A stretch of 64,000 nt of DNA from Narthecium ossifragum (GCA_963920575.1 OY986970.1:18982170-19046169); one strand, 5' to 3'; shown: positions 1-12,370, counted from the first letter of the stretch. Made by a program: numbers and translations. Notes: generated from the letters alone by a model not told the origin.

Positions 1-1904
1 AGGTTGAGGAACTCGTCGACGGCGATGGGTAACTCGTCGACGATGATGGAACTTCCTCTTCACCATCATCAACTTCAGCTTCTTCTTGCTGAGGCTCTTT
101 TGGTGTTAACTGGTCATCTCCCCCGTCATCGACATGATAGGAGGGCGGATTTAGCGTTAAGGGAGTATCTCCCTCATTTGGAGTTCGAGACTCTGTTTTT
201 GACTCCTCTGTCTTTTCTACATGTTGGTTCTCTGAGAAGATCACATCTCGACTCCTTACTAGCTTTCTCTCCTCTGGGTCTCACAGCCTATACCCAAGTT
301 CATCTTCTCCATAGCCCAGAAATATACATAGCTTTGACTTTTGATCCAGCTTGGCTCTGTTCTCCTTTGGTATGTGCACTGAGGCCTTGCAACCAAAGAC
401 TCTAAGATGGGTATAGGAGATCTGTTTCTTTGACCAAATTTGTTCAGGAACATTACCATCCAGAGGGATCGATGGGGACTTGTTGATCAAGTAACATGCT
501 GTCAACACTGCTTCTCCCCAAAAGTGCTTCGACAGCTTCGCCATCGACAACAAGCTTCGAGCCTTCTCCATGATGGTTCGATTCATCCTTTCAACCACTC
601 CATTCTGTTGAGGTGTTCGAGCAACTGTCCTCACATGTCTGATGCCGTGCTTCATACAATAATTTGTGAAGCTCTTGGAGGTATACTCTCCCCCGTTATC
701 AGTGCGAAGACATTTCAACAATCTTCCAGTTTCCCGTTCAACTTTAGCATGAAAATACTGAAAGACTTCAAATGCTTCAGCAGCTTCTCGATGAAGGTGA
801 TGAAGTATGCATTGCCTCCTAAGGACTTTACCTCCAATGGTCCACAGATGTCAGAGTGTACAAGCTCCAGCAGCTTCTTCTTCCTCCTAGCAGCGGTCCT
901 GGCAAAAGACACCCGATGTTGCCTTCCAAACAAGCAATCATCACAAGGTTTCTGGGGAGTACCTTCGACATTCGGTAAAAGCTTTTTCTTTGCCAGGATC
1001 TTCAGCCCCTTCTCACTGATGTGGTCGAGCCTTCGATGCCACAACAGAGTAGTATCCTCATGCTCTACTGCTAGCGTCGAACCCATCTGTGTTAGAACTC
1101 TTGTTTTATAGAGAGAGCAGCCCTTCTTACCACTTGCAATTACTAGAGATCCTTTGGTCAACTTCCAGGCCCCTCGACCAAAGCTAGACATGTATCCTTC
1201 ATCATCTAGGTATCTAGGTGAGATCAGATTGAGGCGTAGATCTTCGATATGACGAGCATCTCGAAGTATTATCTTCATACCGGTGTTCGTCTCGACATGG
1301 ATGTCACCTCTCCCAATGACCTTCGACGTGTTATTGTTACCCATCTTCACAACGCCAAAGTCTTCAGCCTTGTAAGTTGTGAAGAGTCGTCGATGTGCTG
1401 TCGCATGGAAAGAGGCTCCAGTGTCGACTATCCAGTCCGCTTGAGGGGGATCGACGATGTTGATGCAACTCTCCTTGCAGCATCCCAGGATGGTGATGTC
1501 GCTGTCCAACTCCACCACTGAAGTGTCTTTGCCTCCCCCGTTCTCTGTGACCTTTCCTTCTCTCTGATCCTTTTGTAGCTTTCTGCAATCTCTCTTGAAG
1601 TGCCCTTTCTTCTTGCAGTAGTAACACTGCACATCCTTTCTAACCCTTGACATGCTACGGGATTTGAATCTGTCTCCATGATCCCGACCTTTGCTCCTGC
1701 CTCTGTCATCAGATTCTGAGCAATCTCCAAACTGTCTCTTCTCCACCAGATGTGCTTCTGAGACAGCTTCTTCTGTAGATTTCTTCCTCATCTTGTTTGA
1801 AAGAAGTGCTGACATGACCTCTTCAGTTTCCAACGTCTCCTTCCCATACAGGAGAGTTGTCACCAAGTGCTCGTATGAAGTTGGCAGAGAGGCTCGAAGA
1901 AGCA
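1..1904 (-). pseudogene. copia-B polyprotein remnant, late gag to integrase/RT linker
   Basis: Degenerate Ty1/copia polyprotein read from 1904 towards 1. It opens in late gag (SYEHLVTTLLYGK), followed by a CCHC knuckle (CYYCKKKGHFKRDC, about 1590-1630), protease (VDTGASFHAT, about 1420), GAG-pre-integrase (HRRLDHISEKG with a CDDC pair, about 990-1050) and integrase (LVHSDICGP near 860, RTDNGGEY near 700, QNGVVERMNRT near 600). Positions 1-280 encode the acidic, Ser-rich linker before reverse transcriptase. The frame breaks near 715-721, where integrase sequence is also missing, and near 281. RT, RNase H and the other LTR lie left of the window. The gag is cut cleanly at 1904 by gypsy-D and continues at 11474-11568 and 17637-17993. 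Motifs suggest the Tork/Tnt1 group, an inference from family resemblance. Confidence 0.9.
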
Positions 1905-4218
1905 TGTGAGGACCTGCCCCTCTATCCCTGCGGCTCGTTGTGGACCGTAAGGGCAATTTGGTAAATTATGCCTTGTTGGTTTGTTTCACACCCGCGTGTG
2001 CACACACTGGCCTTGTCTATGTTCGTGTTTGTTTAGAATGGCTAGGTGAACCCGAGATCGGAAGATCTGAGCTTGGGCTTGTGTTTTAGCCCAAGTTTGC
2101 CTTTCTGAGTAAAGGAGATCGATCTGGATGGCTAGGGAGATCGATCTGGATTGCAAATGAGATCAATCTGGATTTCAAGGAGATCGATCTGGATTGCAAA
2201 GGAGATCGATCTCACATGCCTTGGAGATCGATCATGCTCGAGTCGGTGTTTTTTTTCTCTTTCGCGAGGACGGCCGTCGGCCGTCGCTCTCCCCTGTCAG
2301 AGAGGGAAGACTTCCCCTCCCTTTCCCCCAGCTTTTTCCCCGTTTTCCCAGCTTCCCCAGGCTTTTCCTCCCTTTTCTTTCCTTCCCTTCTCTTCTCTTC
2401 TTCTTCCTTCCTTCTCTCTTTCCCGCGGTGCTCTGTTTTCTTCCCTTTACTGCCGGCGAGCTTCATCTCCTCCGTTCTCCCTCCTCCGGCCATCTTTTTC
2501 GGCGTTCTAAGGTTCGTTGGATTCGTGACAACGAGAGGAAGATCCCTGAAGTGGTTTAGAGGCTTGTTGGTGATCAAATCGTGAGGAATCAGCCGAGAAA
2601 AGCGCAGCTAGGTAGGGTTATACCTACTATTGGTTTCCTTATGATCTAGCCGTTGGATCTTGTTGATCCTTGCTTTGTTGGTTTCCTTATGCCTTGCATA
2701 ATAACGAATTTAAGTTTCATGTTAATCAGTTGAGATTTGAGTAGGTTTTATGCAAGATTAGTCTCGGATTTCTGGTTTTCTGCTGTTCTTGAGAAACAGC
2801 CAGCTTGCGGCGAGTTTTTCGGCTAGTGAGTACATGATCTTGGCTTTTCATAAACATAAGCGTTGTAGCTCTACTCGTTATCTTTCCATTCCATCTTGTT
2901 TCATATTTTTCCGATTTATTTACGATTTCTTATGAGTTGTTTTCTGGAGGGCTGCGTTGCAGCAATTAATAGGTAAGTTAGTTTGATTAACGATTTTGAT
3001 TAGCGTTTTCTCGTTAATCCAACCGTTGGATGATTATGATTTTGGATATGATAATCCTGGTTTATACACCTACTAGTTACTGAGTTGGATCTTGAATCCA
3101 ACGTCGTTTGGACGTCGGATCGACGGGATCAATTAGCCCTAAGTAGTGGTTTTGGGTGTTTGAATATAATATTATATTTTGGAATATAATATTATAATGT
3201 GTACTGTTCATCAACGGTTTTCAGAGTTGCTTCCCGTTGCAGGAGTCCGCGGTTGACGGTCGCGGTACCGTCGTAATGCCGGGACCCGCTGCGGATTGGC
3301 TGGTAGCGGTTGGTGGTACCGCTGTAGCGATCCAGTAGACTTATATGATGTTTGACATACTGTTGCATGCCTTTCCTATTATCTGTGTATGTCATAGCAT
3401 GCATTGTTGTTGTGTGCATTAGTTGCATTGGTTAGGGCGTGGGTGATCTTTGGGTCGCCGTCCCGAGGCTAGAAGCTCGGACTTAGCCCTAAGTCCGGGG
3501 TTGGGTGGTTTGGACCCGGTTTGAATTGTAGTGCCCAGTCGATTCGATGATAGGCTTAGATGACTGGTGCACTTGTGGCTTGATGATTGTAGAGGTCGTG
3601 TTGGCCTTGAGTCGGATGCTGAGGTGTAGCCGGTGTCCCACTGTGCTGACCTGTAGTGTCGCCAGTGTTGTTCCTGTTACTGAGTGCCGTCCCTAGGCCT
3701 CAGGGACACGCGGTGGGGTTATGGGACCCATGTATACACCCAGGTCCTACTTGAGGGCGACACTGTTGCGTTTCCCTCTTCCTTCGGTGTGACGTAGTGT
3801 AAATCCCTACTGAGCTTAGTGCTCACTCCTACCTGGGCTGCGTTTTGCAGGTGCAGGCGGTAGTACCTCTTTTGTGGCCCCTACCGGGCAGTTGGTTGGC
3901 GGTGCGGCGGCGCCAGGTGGAGGCTGAGTGGTGGCGATATTTTACTGCTTTTACCCTTATGTTAGTTAGTCTCCTACGGGAGTGTTGTTGTACTTTGAAT
4001 CTTCCCCTCTCTGAGGATTTGTATATATTAACACTTGAGTTTTTTAATCTGAGATTCGAGGTTTTGCTAATTAATATTGTTTTAATTGAGGGTGTTTTGG
4101 TGAATTGCTAGGGAGACTAATAGGTTAGAAGGAACCCTCGTCGTTCTTTTTCCGCGTTGGTTAGGTTCCGGTTCGCGTCGCCCGGCCCGGTTGGGCTTTC
4201 GCGGGTCGGGGCGCGACA
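1905..4218 (+). repeat. gypsy-D 5' LTR
   Basis: The direct repeat starts TGTGAGGACC and ends GGGGCGCGACA, matching 9150-11473. It contains a 22-bp palindrome array (2116-2234), a polypyrimidine run (about 2370-2425) and a doubled AT-rich segment GAATATAATATTATA (3162-3200). Short ORFs at 2151-2584 recur in the other LTR and carry no recognisable domain, so I treat them as chance ORFs. The promoter and start of RNA must lie here, but no convincing TATA box could be assigned. Confidence 0.95.
2116..2234. repeat. 22-bp array of GATCGATC palindromes in the gypsy-D 5' LTR
   Basis: Six boxes of AGATCGATCT or a one-base variant begin at 2116, 2138, 2160, 2181, 2203 and 2225, giving spacings of 22, 22, 21, 22 and 22 bp. 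The third box is AGATCAATCT and the last ends in A. The intervening bases are partly conserved (GGATTGCAAA), so this is both a short tandem repeat and an array of self-complementary boxes on one helical face. Confidence 0.92.
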
Positions 4219-4221
4219 GCT

Positions 4222-4233
4222 TGGTATCAGAGC
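4222..4233 (+). promoter_or_regulatory. gypsy-D primer-binding site (initiator tRNA-Met)
   Basis: TGGTATCAGAGC lies three bases after the LTR end. It is the standard plant PBS complementary to the 3' end of initiator methionine tRNA, and it fixes the LTR/interior boundary. Confidence 0.95.
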
Positions 4234-4420
4234 ATAGGTTGTAGATCCCTGGGTTTAGGATCAGGATTCGGTTGAGATTGAGCATGGAATGGGTTAGTTC
4301 TATGTCTAGAACATCCGTGCATGCTCCTTTTGATGTGTTATGCTTTTCCGCTTTATGTTGTACTGCTTTGTCTTGTGGCTACTTACGAGTGAACGCTCGT
4401 TGTCGTTGGTGATTGCACAG

Positions 4421-7400
4421 ATGTCGGAAGCTCGAGTCCGACCTTCGGTTGTTGGTCGAGGTGGGGCACGACCTGTTCGACCCGCTCGACCAGACAGGGT
4501 AGCACCTGTCAGGACGGTCAGAGCTCGACGGACTGTACCATCACCAGCGATGGTTGTGGTCGCACGGGAGGATGCTCCTCTCGCCGAGGAGGGGTCCCTC
4601 GCTCCGGTCGACGGGCGGGCCGCGACAGCGTTCATGATGGACATCCAGCGGCTGAACCCGCCTAGGTTCGGCGGTGAGACTGGAGATCCGACCACGGCAG
4701 ACGGCTGGCTCCGAGGAGTCACGCGCGTTCTCGACGCTCTCTTCGTCGGGGATGACCGGATCCGGGTCACCCTCGTGGCGTTCCAGCTCGATGGTGACGC
4801 CCTTGACTGGTGGTGCACTGCCCAGCACACCAGTGACGGAGAGGAGCCGACGTGGGAGGAGTTCAGGGCGTTGTTCTTGGACGCGTACTTCCCGGAGAGT
4901 ACGCTTGACGCCCTGTCTCGCGAGTACCATTCCCTCTTGCAGGGTACTCGTACTGTTCAGCAGTATGCCACCCGGTTCACGCACTTGGTCCGTTTTGCGG
5001 GGGCAGTGGCAGCAGATTCAGTGGCTAGGGCACGGCAGTTTGAATGGGGTCTTCGTCCAGAGATCAGGCGCCAGACGTGTTCCCACCGCTTCCAGACGTA
5101 CACAGCAGTTCTGAACTGCGCCTTAGTTGTGGAGGCGCAGTCGCAGGACGAGAGGTGCCGGGCAGTTCCACCGGCATCCTCTACTAGTGCACCGCAGAGG
5201 CCCCAGTTCAGAGGGGGATATAGCGGAGGGCACCAGCGGCGTCAGCGACGCTTTCAGCAGCGGTCGCAGCACCCGCAGTAGTTCCAGGCGCAGTTGCCGA
5301 GTCCGCCAGGCCAGTTTCTCTTGACGGCTGGGCCGTCTGGGCAGGCTCCGTCGGGGGGAGGCCAGGGTCAGCAGCATGGTGGCGCGCTAGTCACTTGTTT
5401 CCAGTGCGGGCAGCCGGGACACTTCCGCAAGGACTGTCCCATGCGAGGAGCGCGGGGCGCTATGCCGCAGGGCGGTAGAGGCGGGGGGTCCGGTGCCTGG
5501 CAGGGGAGCGGTAGTGGGCACGGGTCAGGGGCTGGACCGGGCCGCTCCAGAGGGGGAGGCGGTCAGCGGGGGCGCGTGTTTGCTCTTCCGACGCGCGAGC
5601 AGCCGGACACCGTTCAGCTTTACTAGCCGTACCAGCAGGCAGCGACAGAGCCAACCGTCCTCAGAGGTATCTTTCAGCTTTCTAGTTCTTTAGTAGATGT
5701 GCTGATAGACTCTGGGGCGTCTCATTCCTATATTGCTAGCATGTGTGTGGCATCGCTAGTATTAGAGACGAGTTGGCTAGAGGTGGCACAGTCTGTAGAC
5801 TCACCGATCGGCGGCACAGTCAGGGTAGACCGGGTCTGCCGATCTTGTTCCTTGGAGGTTGGAGGCCTCCGTGTTTGTCTAGACCTGCGGGTGCTAGACA
5901 TGACAGGTTTCGACGTGATACTCGGTATGGACTGGTTAGCAGCATACTGAGCAATCATCGACTGTGGTCGCCGGAGGGTGGTCGCTTGGACACCCGATGG
6001 GACACAGTTTGTGTTGTTGGGGGATCGATTCTCAGCCGATTCCTTTGCTTGTGGTGTGGGGAGGCGTGGCAGCGAGCTTTCAGCCTTGCTGCCCAGCCTG
6101 TCCCTGTTTGGGTCAGAGGGAGTGCAGCAGAGCAGTTTCCCCAGGATCGTGTGCGACTACACCGACGTGTTTCCCGAGGTGTTTCCAGGGCTTCCACCGC
6201 CCAGAGAGGTCGATTTTGAGATCGACCTGGTACCGGGTACCGCACCGATCTCTCTCCCAGCTTTCAGGATGGCACCAGCAGAGCAGAATGAGTTGAGGAC
6301 TCAGCTAGACGAGCTTACTAGCAGAGGTTTCATTCGTCCCAGCATGTCTCCCTGGGGGGCGCCAGTGTTGTTCGCGAAGAAGAAGGACGGTACCCTTCGA
6401 CTTTGCATAGACTACAGGCGGCTCAACAGGGTGACGGTGAAGAATCGGTATCCGATGCCGAGGATCGACGACCTGTTTGACCAGTTGCGAGGATATTCAG
6501 TGTTTTGGAAGATCGACCTTCGCACCGGCTACCACCAGTTGAGGGTTCGGGATTGCGACATCCCGAAGACGGCTTTTCGGACTTGGTACGGCCTGTACGA
6601 GTTCGTGGTGATGCCGTTTGGGCTGACGAATGCACCAGCAGCGTTCATGGATCTCATGCAGAGGATCTTCCGGCCTTTCCTAGACGAGTTCGTGGTGGTG
6701 TTCGTCGACGACATCCTTATCTACTCCCAGTCAGAGGCGGAGCACGAGCGACACTTAGTGACAGTGTTGCAGCTACTTAGGGAGCATCGGCTTTATGCCA
6801 AGGCTTCCAAGTGCGAGTTCTGGCTTGCACAGGTGGGATTCCTTGGACCCGTGGTGTCGTTAGTAGGGATCTCAGTTGACCCGGCCAAGGTCGAGGCAGT
6901 GGTACAGTGGCAGAGACCGAGAACAGTGTTTGAGGTCCGTAGTTTCTTAGGCCTGGCGGGTTACTACAGACGGTTCGTGCGGGACTTCTCCAAGGTTGCC
7001 GGACCGTTGACCAGACTGACACAGAAGGCCGTCCCGTTCGTGTGGGATGATGCTTGTGAGCGAGCCTTCGTGGAGCTGAGGACGAGGTTGACTAGTGCGC
7101 CGGTGCTGATCGTCCCCGAGCGAGGTGTTGGTTACAGTGTTTACTGCGACGCCAGCGGTGAGGGTTTGGGGTGTGTCCTCATGCAGGAGGGCCACGTAGT
7201 TTCCTATGGTTCTCGTCAGCTGAAGAACCATGAGAGGAACTACCCGACTCACGACTTGGAGCTAGCAGTGGTGGTCTTCGCCCTGAAGACCTGGCGGCAC
7301 TATCTCTATGGCGAGAAGTTCTCAGTCTTCTCGGACCATAAGAGTTTGAGGCATGTTTTCACCCAACGTGACCTCAACCTGAGGCAGGGACGCTGGATGG

Positions 7401-9076
7401 AGCTACTGGAGGACTACGACTTTGCGTTGCATTACTATCATGGTAAGGCAAACGTCGTAGCAGACGCGCTGAGCAGACAGGTGAGAGACACCAGAGCAGC
7501 AGTTGCAGGGTTGTCAGCTCGGCAGTGGCAGGCTCTAGAGACGGTGGGCCAGTTTGGGCTCGAGTTTGAGGATCGGGGATCCAGCAGTTTCCTCTACGCA
7601 GTGCAGAGTATGCCAGCAGTTCTAGCCAGAGTGTTAGAGGCACAACACAGTGACCCAGAGCTCGAGGAGTTACGCACAGCAGCGGGCATGGAGGGCGCAG
7701 GCGGAGACTGGACAGTATCGCCAGACGGAGGGCTATGGTTCAGAGGCAGAGTAGCAGTTCCAGCAGATCCAGTTCTTCGAGATGACGTCCTACGAGAGTT
7801 CCACCACTCTCGCTTTGCGGTTCATCCCGGCAGCACCAAGATGTACTAGGATCTTCGGCGACAGTTCTGGTGGCGCGGGATGAAGAGGGCAGTGACGGAG
7901 TTCGTATCGCGCTGCCTTACCTGTCAGAAGGTCAAGGCAGAGCACCAGCGGACTCCGGGGTTACTTCAGCCGCTTCCACTAGCTGAGTGGAAGTGGGAGT
8001 ACATCACGATGGACTTCGTGACCGAGCTACCGAGATCCCCTAGGGGGAATGACGTGATTTGGGTCATCGTTGATCGATTGACCAAATCGGCGCACTTTCT
8101 GCCTATGCGGGTGACAAACTCGACGGACAGGTTGGGTAGCTTGTACGTCAGAGAGGTGGTCAGACTGCACGGAGTTCTAGTTTCTATCGTGTCAGACCGT
8201 GACCCCAGGTTCATCAGCAGGTTCTGGCGGGACTTTCAGGAGGCAGTTGGTACACTCCTGACTTTCAGTATAGCTTTCCATCCACAGACAGACGGACAGT
8301 CAGAGCGGACGATCCAGATCTTGGAGGACATGCTTAGAGCATGTGTCATCGACGTAGGAGGCAGCTGGGAGGAGCACGTTCCCTTGGTGGAGTTCGCCTA
8401 CAACAACAGCTACCAGTCCAGTCTTGGAGTAGCACCTTTCGAGGTGTTGTACGGTAGGCCGTGTCGTTCCCCAGTGTGCTGGACAGAGGTTGGAGAGGCT
8501 TCACTCACCGGTCCAGACATCGTCAGGCGGTCGTCAGAGAGGTTGGTACAGATCAGGCAGAGGCTTCTGACGGATCAGAGCCGGTAGAAGAGTTATGCAG
8601 ATCAGACGCGACGACCGTTGGAGTTTGCAGTCTGCGACCGAGTGTTCTTGCGAGCATCGCCGTACAGAGGTTCTGTCAGGTTTGGCAGAGGTGGCAAATT
8701 GGCGCCGAGGTTTGTCGGGCCGCTTGAGATCTTAGAGAGGGTCGGCGAGGTAGCTTACCGCCTGGATCTTCCCCAGCACATGTCTGCTGTGTATCCGACT
8801 TTCCATGTGTCGATGCTGAGGAAGTTTCACCCAGACCCGTCTCATGTCATCAGGATGGATGACATTGAGCTTGAGGCAGACGCGAGTTTTGTTGAGCAGC
8901 CGGTTCAGGTACTTGACCGGAGGGATCAGGTCTTGCGGGGCAAGACGATTCCCTTGGTCAAGGTACTCTGGAGGCACAGAGGCACCGAGGAGGTCACTTG
9001 GGAGCGCGAGGCGCGCATGCGGCAGGAGTTTCCGCAGTTATTTTCTTCTCCAGGTACTTCTTGTCCTGTCCTCTAA
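4421..9076 (+). pseudogene. gypsy-D gag-pol polyprotein with five in-frame stops
   Basis: One uninterrupted frame of 1552 codons covers the whole polyprotein. Order: gag domain (about 4640-5130), CCHC knuckle CFQCGQPGHFRKDC (about 5395-5440), aspartic protease LIDSGASHSYIAS (about 5700), reverse transcriptase with FVDDILIYS (about 6700-6725), RNase H ([10 protein letters not shown] near 7145, [11 protein letters not shown] near 7335), integrase with its His/Cys zinc region (7805-7930) and core (MDFVTELP, SDRDPRF, HPQTDGQSERT), then a chromodomain (VLWRHRGTEEVTWER, about 8965-9010). I chose ATG 4421 because it follows the leader and starts a gag-like N-terminus; ATG 4340 would add a hydrophobic stretch unlike gag. 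Stops stand at 5279, 5624, 5948, 7847 and 8585. There is no frameshift. A functional copy would package and integrate its own cDNA in the nucleus. Confidence 0.95.
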
Positions 9077-9149
9077 TGTAGCTGTTTTATTGTTCCGAGC
9101 CCTACCCTTATCGAATCTCGGGATGAGATTTCCTTTAAGGGTAATAGGA

Positions 9150-11473
9150 TGTGAGGACCTGCCCCTTTATCCCTGTGGCTCGTTGTGGACCTCAAGGGCA
9201 ATTTGGTAAATTGCGCCTTGTTGGTTTGTTTCACACCCGCGTGTGAACACACTGGCCTTGTCTGTGTTCGTGTTTGTTTAGAATGACTAGGTGAACCCGA
9301 GATCGGAAGATCTGAGCTTGGGCTTGTGTTTTAGCCCAAGTTTGCCTTTCTGAGTAAAGGAGATCGATCTGGATGGCTAGGGAGATCGATCTGGATTGCA
9401 AAGGAGATCGATCTGGATTTCAAGGAGATCGATCTGGATTGCAAAGGAGATCGATCTCACATGCCTTGGAGATCGATCATGCTCGAGTCGGTGTTTTCTT
9501 TCTCTTTCGCGAGGACGGCCGTCGGCCGTCGCTCTCCCCTGTCAGAGAGGGAAGAATTCCCCTCCCTTTCCTCCAGCTTTTTCCCCGTTTTCCTGGCTTC
9601 CCCAGGCTTTTCCTCCCTTTTCTTTCCTTCCCTTCTCTTCTCTTCTTCTTCCTTCCTTCTCTCTTTCCCGCGGTGCTCTGTTTTCTTCCCTTTATCGCCG
9701 GCGAGCTTCATCTCCTCCGTTCTCCCTCCGCCGGCCATCCTTTTCGGCGTTCTAAGGCTCGTTGGATTTGTGACAACGAGAGGAAGATCCCTGAAGTGGT
9801 TTGGAGGCTTGTTGGTGATCAAATCGCGGGGAATCAGCCGAGGAAAGCGCAGCTAGGTAGGGTTATACCTACTGTGCTCTTTTCGGGTTTTCTTGAGATC
9901 TAGCCGTTGGATCTTGTTGATCCTTGCTTTTTTCGTTTCCTTATGCCTTTTAGAATAACGGATTTAAGTTTCATGTTAATCAGTTGAGATTTGAGTAGGT
10001 TTTATGCAAGATTAGTCTCGGATTTCTGGTTTTCTGCTGTTCTTGAGAAACAGCCGGCTTGCGGTGAGTTTTCCGGCCGGTGAGTACATGATCTTGGCTT
10101 TTAATAAACATAAGAGTTGTAGCTTTACTCGTTAGCTTTCCATTTCATCTTGTTTCATATTTTTTCGATTTATGTACAATTGCGTATGAATTGTTTGCTG
10201 GAGGGCTGCGTTGCAGCAATTAATGGGTAAGTTAGTTTGATTAACGATTTTGATTAGCGTTTTCTCATTAATCCAACCGTTGGATGATTATAATTTTTGG
10301 ATATGATGATCCTGGTTTATACACCTACTGGTAGCTAAGTTGGATCTTGAATCCGACTTCGTTTGGACGTCGCATCGACGGGATCAATTAGCACTAAGTA
10401 GTTGTTTTGGGTGTTTGAATATAATATTATATTTCGGAATATAATATTATATTGTGTACTGTTCATCAACGGTTTTCAGAGTTGCTTCCCGTTGCAGGAG
10501 TCCGCGGTTGACGGTCGCGGTACCATCGTAATGCCGGGACCCGCTGCGGATCGGCTGGTAGCGGTTGGTGGTACCGCTGTAGCGATCCAGTAGACTTATA
10601 TAATGTTTGACATACTGTTGCATACCTTTCCTATTATTTGTGTATGTCATAGCATGCATTGTTGTTGTGTGCATTAGTTGCATTGGTTAGGGCGTGGGTG
10701 ATCTTTGGGTCGCCGTCCCGAGGCTGGAAGCTCGGACTTAGCCCTAGGACCGGGGTTGGGTGGTTTGGACCCGGTTTGAATTGTAGTGCCCAGTCGATTC
10801 GATGATAGGCTTAGATGACTGGTGCACTTGTGGCTTGATGATTGTAGAGGTCGTGTCGGCCTTGAGTCGGATGCTGAGGTGTAGCCGGTGTCCCACTGTG
10901 CTGACCTGTAGTGTCGCCAGTGTTGTTCCTGTTACTGAGTGCCGTCCCTGGGCCTCAGGGACACGCGGTGGGGTTATGGGACCCCTGTATACACCCAGGT
11001 CCTACTTGAGGGTGACACTGTTGCGTTTCCCTCTTCCTTCTGTGTGACGTAGTGTAGATCCCTACTGAGCTTAGTGCTCACTCCTACCTGGGCTGCGTTT
11101 TGCAGGTGCAGGCGGCAGTACCTCTTTTGTGGCCCCTACCGGGCAGTTGGTTGGCGGTGCGGCGGCGCCAGGTGGAGCCTGAGTGGTGGCGATATTTTAC
11201 TGCTTTTACCCTTATGTTAGTTAGTCTCCTACGGGAGTGATGTTGTACTTTGAATCTTCCCCTCTCCGAGGATTTGTATATATTAACACTTGAGTTTTTT
11301 AATCTGAGGTTCTAGGTTTTGCTAATTAATATTGTTTTAATTGAGGGTGTTTTGGTGAATTGCTAGGGAGACCAATAGGTTAGAGGGAACCCTCGTCGTT
11401 TTTTTTCCGCGTTGGTTAGGTTCCGGTTCGTGTCGCCCGGCCCGGTTGGGCTTTCACGGGTCAAGGCGCGACA
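9150..11473 (+). repeat. gypsy-D 3' LTR
   Basis: The right copy of the LTR starts TGTGAGGACC directly after an A/G-rich tract (about 9137-9149) that probably served as polypurine tract. It ends GCGCGACA and is followed by the target duplication AAGCA. It differs from the left LTR at scattered positions and is 10 bp longer. Confidence 0.95.
9361..9479. repeat. 22-bp array of GATCGATC palindromes in the gypsy-D 3' LTR
   Basis: The six boxes begin at 9361, 9383, 9405, 9426, 9448 and 9470, with the same 22-22-21-22-22 spacing as the left LTR. Here the third box is the perfect AGATCGATCT, so the variant in the left LTR is probably a later mutation. Confidence 0.92.
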
Positions 11474-11568
11474 AAGCAGCTCCTTGTCTTCATCTTCTAC
11501 CTTGACATCCAGGTTGAGCAACTGACTGTGAATCTTATTGTAGATATTGATGTGCTCCATCAGGTTGG
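11474..11568 (-). pseudogene. 95-bp gag shred of copia-B between two insertions
   Basis: The minus strand reads LMEHINIYNKIHSQLLNLD, then EDEDKELL: the middle of a copia gag (UBN2-type) domain. The sequence continues leftwards into the gag end at 1904 and rightwards into the gag N-terminus at 17637. It is bounded by duplications AAGCA (gypsy-D) and GTTGG (copia-C), showing that two elements landed under 100 bp apart in one host gag. Confidence 0.9.
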
Positions 11569-12370
11569 TGTTGGGAATGTAGACAACCTTCGGCAGATGG
11601 CCTCCTCCTGAGATCGACGTAGACGAGCATGGTGTACTTTCGACGTCGATGCGTCGACGGGTTGAGCTCAAGGCGTCGAAGGCATCGACGAGCATAGTCG
11701 AGGGCTCAAGGTGTAAAGACTTCGAGCAGCGGCGCATGAAGAACACGCAGGCGGCATGCATGAAGGCGTCAACGCACGAGTCGAGGCTGTGGTGTCGAGC
11801 TTCGGAGACATCGAGGAGTCGACGATCTTACTTGGAGGCGTCGACGCGCTTAGTTGGGGAGCGTCGACGAGCTTTGTTGAGAAGCGTCGACCAGGTTTTT
11901 GGTTGGGCATTGATTGTTTTGAGCATTGATTGCTTTGAGCATTAATTGCCTTTGCAAGGCATTAATTTCCTTGGGGTCCACAAAGCTATCAAAGCTGCCA
12001 ACGGCTGTGATGCTAACCATTGGATCGGCACAGCCGATTTCTTTTGGGTTTCTACAGGGGCATTTCCGTCCTTACCGGTTAACCCTATATATACATCGTT
12101 ATGTAATTTTAGGGTTAGTATGAGACGGTGTGAAAAACCAGGAGAGAGGCAGTCGTGAGACAAAGATAGAGCTCTTTGTAATCTTCATTAATCAATAAAA
12201 ATGATATGGTGTGGTGGAGAGGACGTAGGCAAGTTGCCGAACCTCTATAAATATGTGAGCCTTTATTCTGTTGTTTTTCTCTCTTCTTATGACCTTTCTT
12301 TTTGCATGTGTTGTTTCTGTGATTCATAAATCCCAAGATCCGAGGGGGTAAGGATTATTTAATCCTAACA
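11569..12370 (+). repeat. copia-C 5' LTR
   Basis: Starts TGTTGGGAATG and ends CCTAACA directly before the PBS. TATATATA at about 12090 is a plausible TATA box. Compared with the right LTR it has an extra short duplication around GAGCATTGATTG (about 11905-11945). The two LTRs differ at several percent by eye, older than those of gypsy-D. Confidence 0.93.

Larger units (their letters stand above)
1905..11473 (+). mobile_element. gypsy-D, complete Del/Tekay-like chromovirus
   Basis: A structurally complete Ty3/gypsy element with two LTRs of 2314 and 2324 bp. The interior has a PBS complementary to initiator tRNA-Met, one gag-pol frame with a C-terminal chromodomain, and a purine-rich tract before the right LTR. 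The 5-bp target duplication AAGCA (1900-1904 and 11474-11478) is exact, and removing the element rejoins the gag of copia-B. Long LTRs plus a chromodomain fit the Del/Tekay branch of chromoviruses. The LTRs remain closely similar along their length, so this is one of the younger insertions here, although five stop codons have killed the ORF. Confidence 0.96.

Noticed and set aside
2151..2584. Overlapping ORFs of about 120 codons in the gypsy-D LTR
   Set aside because: They are low-complexity Ser/Pro/Phe or Arg/Glu/Lys frames of a polypyrimidine tract, repeated in the other LTR, with no domain.
4340..4420. Upstream ATG 4340 as start of gypsy-D gag
   Set aside because: It adds a hydrophobic stretch unlike gag; ATG 4421 gives a plausible gag N-terminus.
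11363..11761. Minus-strand ORF of 132 codons
   Set aside because: It runs across three unrelated pieces (gypsy-D LTR, copia-B gag shred, copia-C LTR); only the middle part is real coding sequence.
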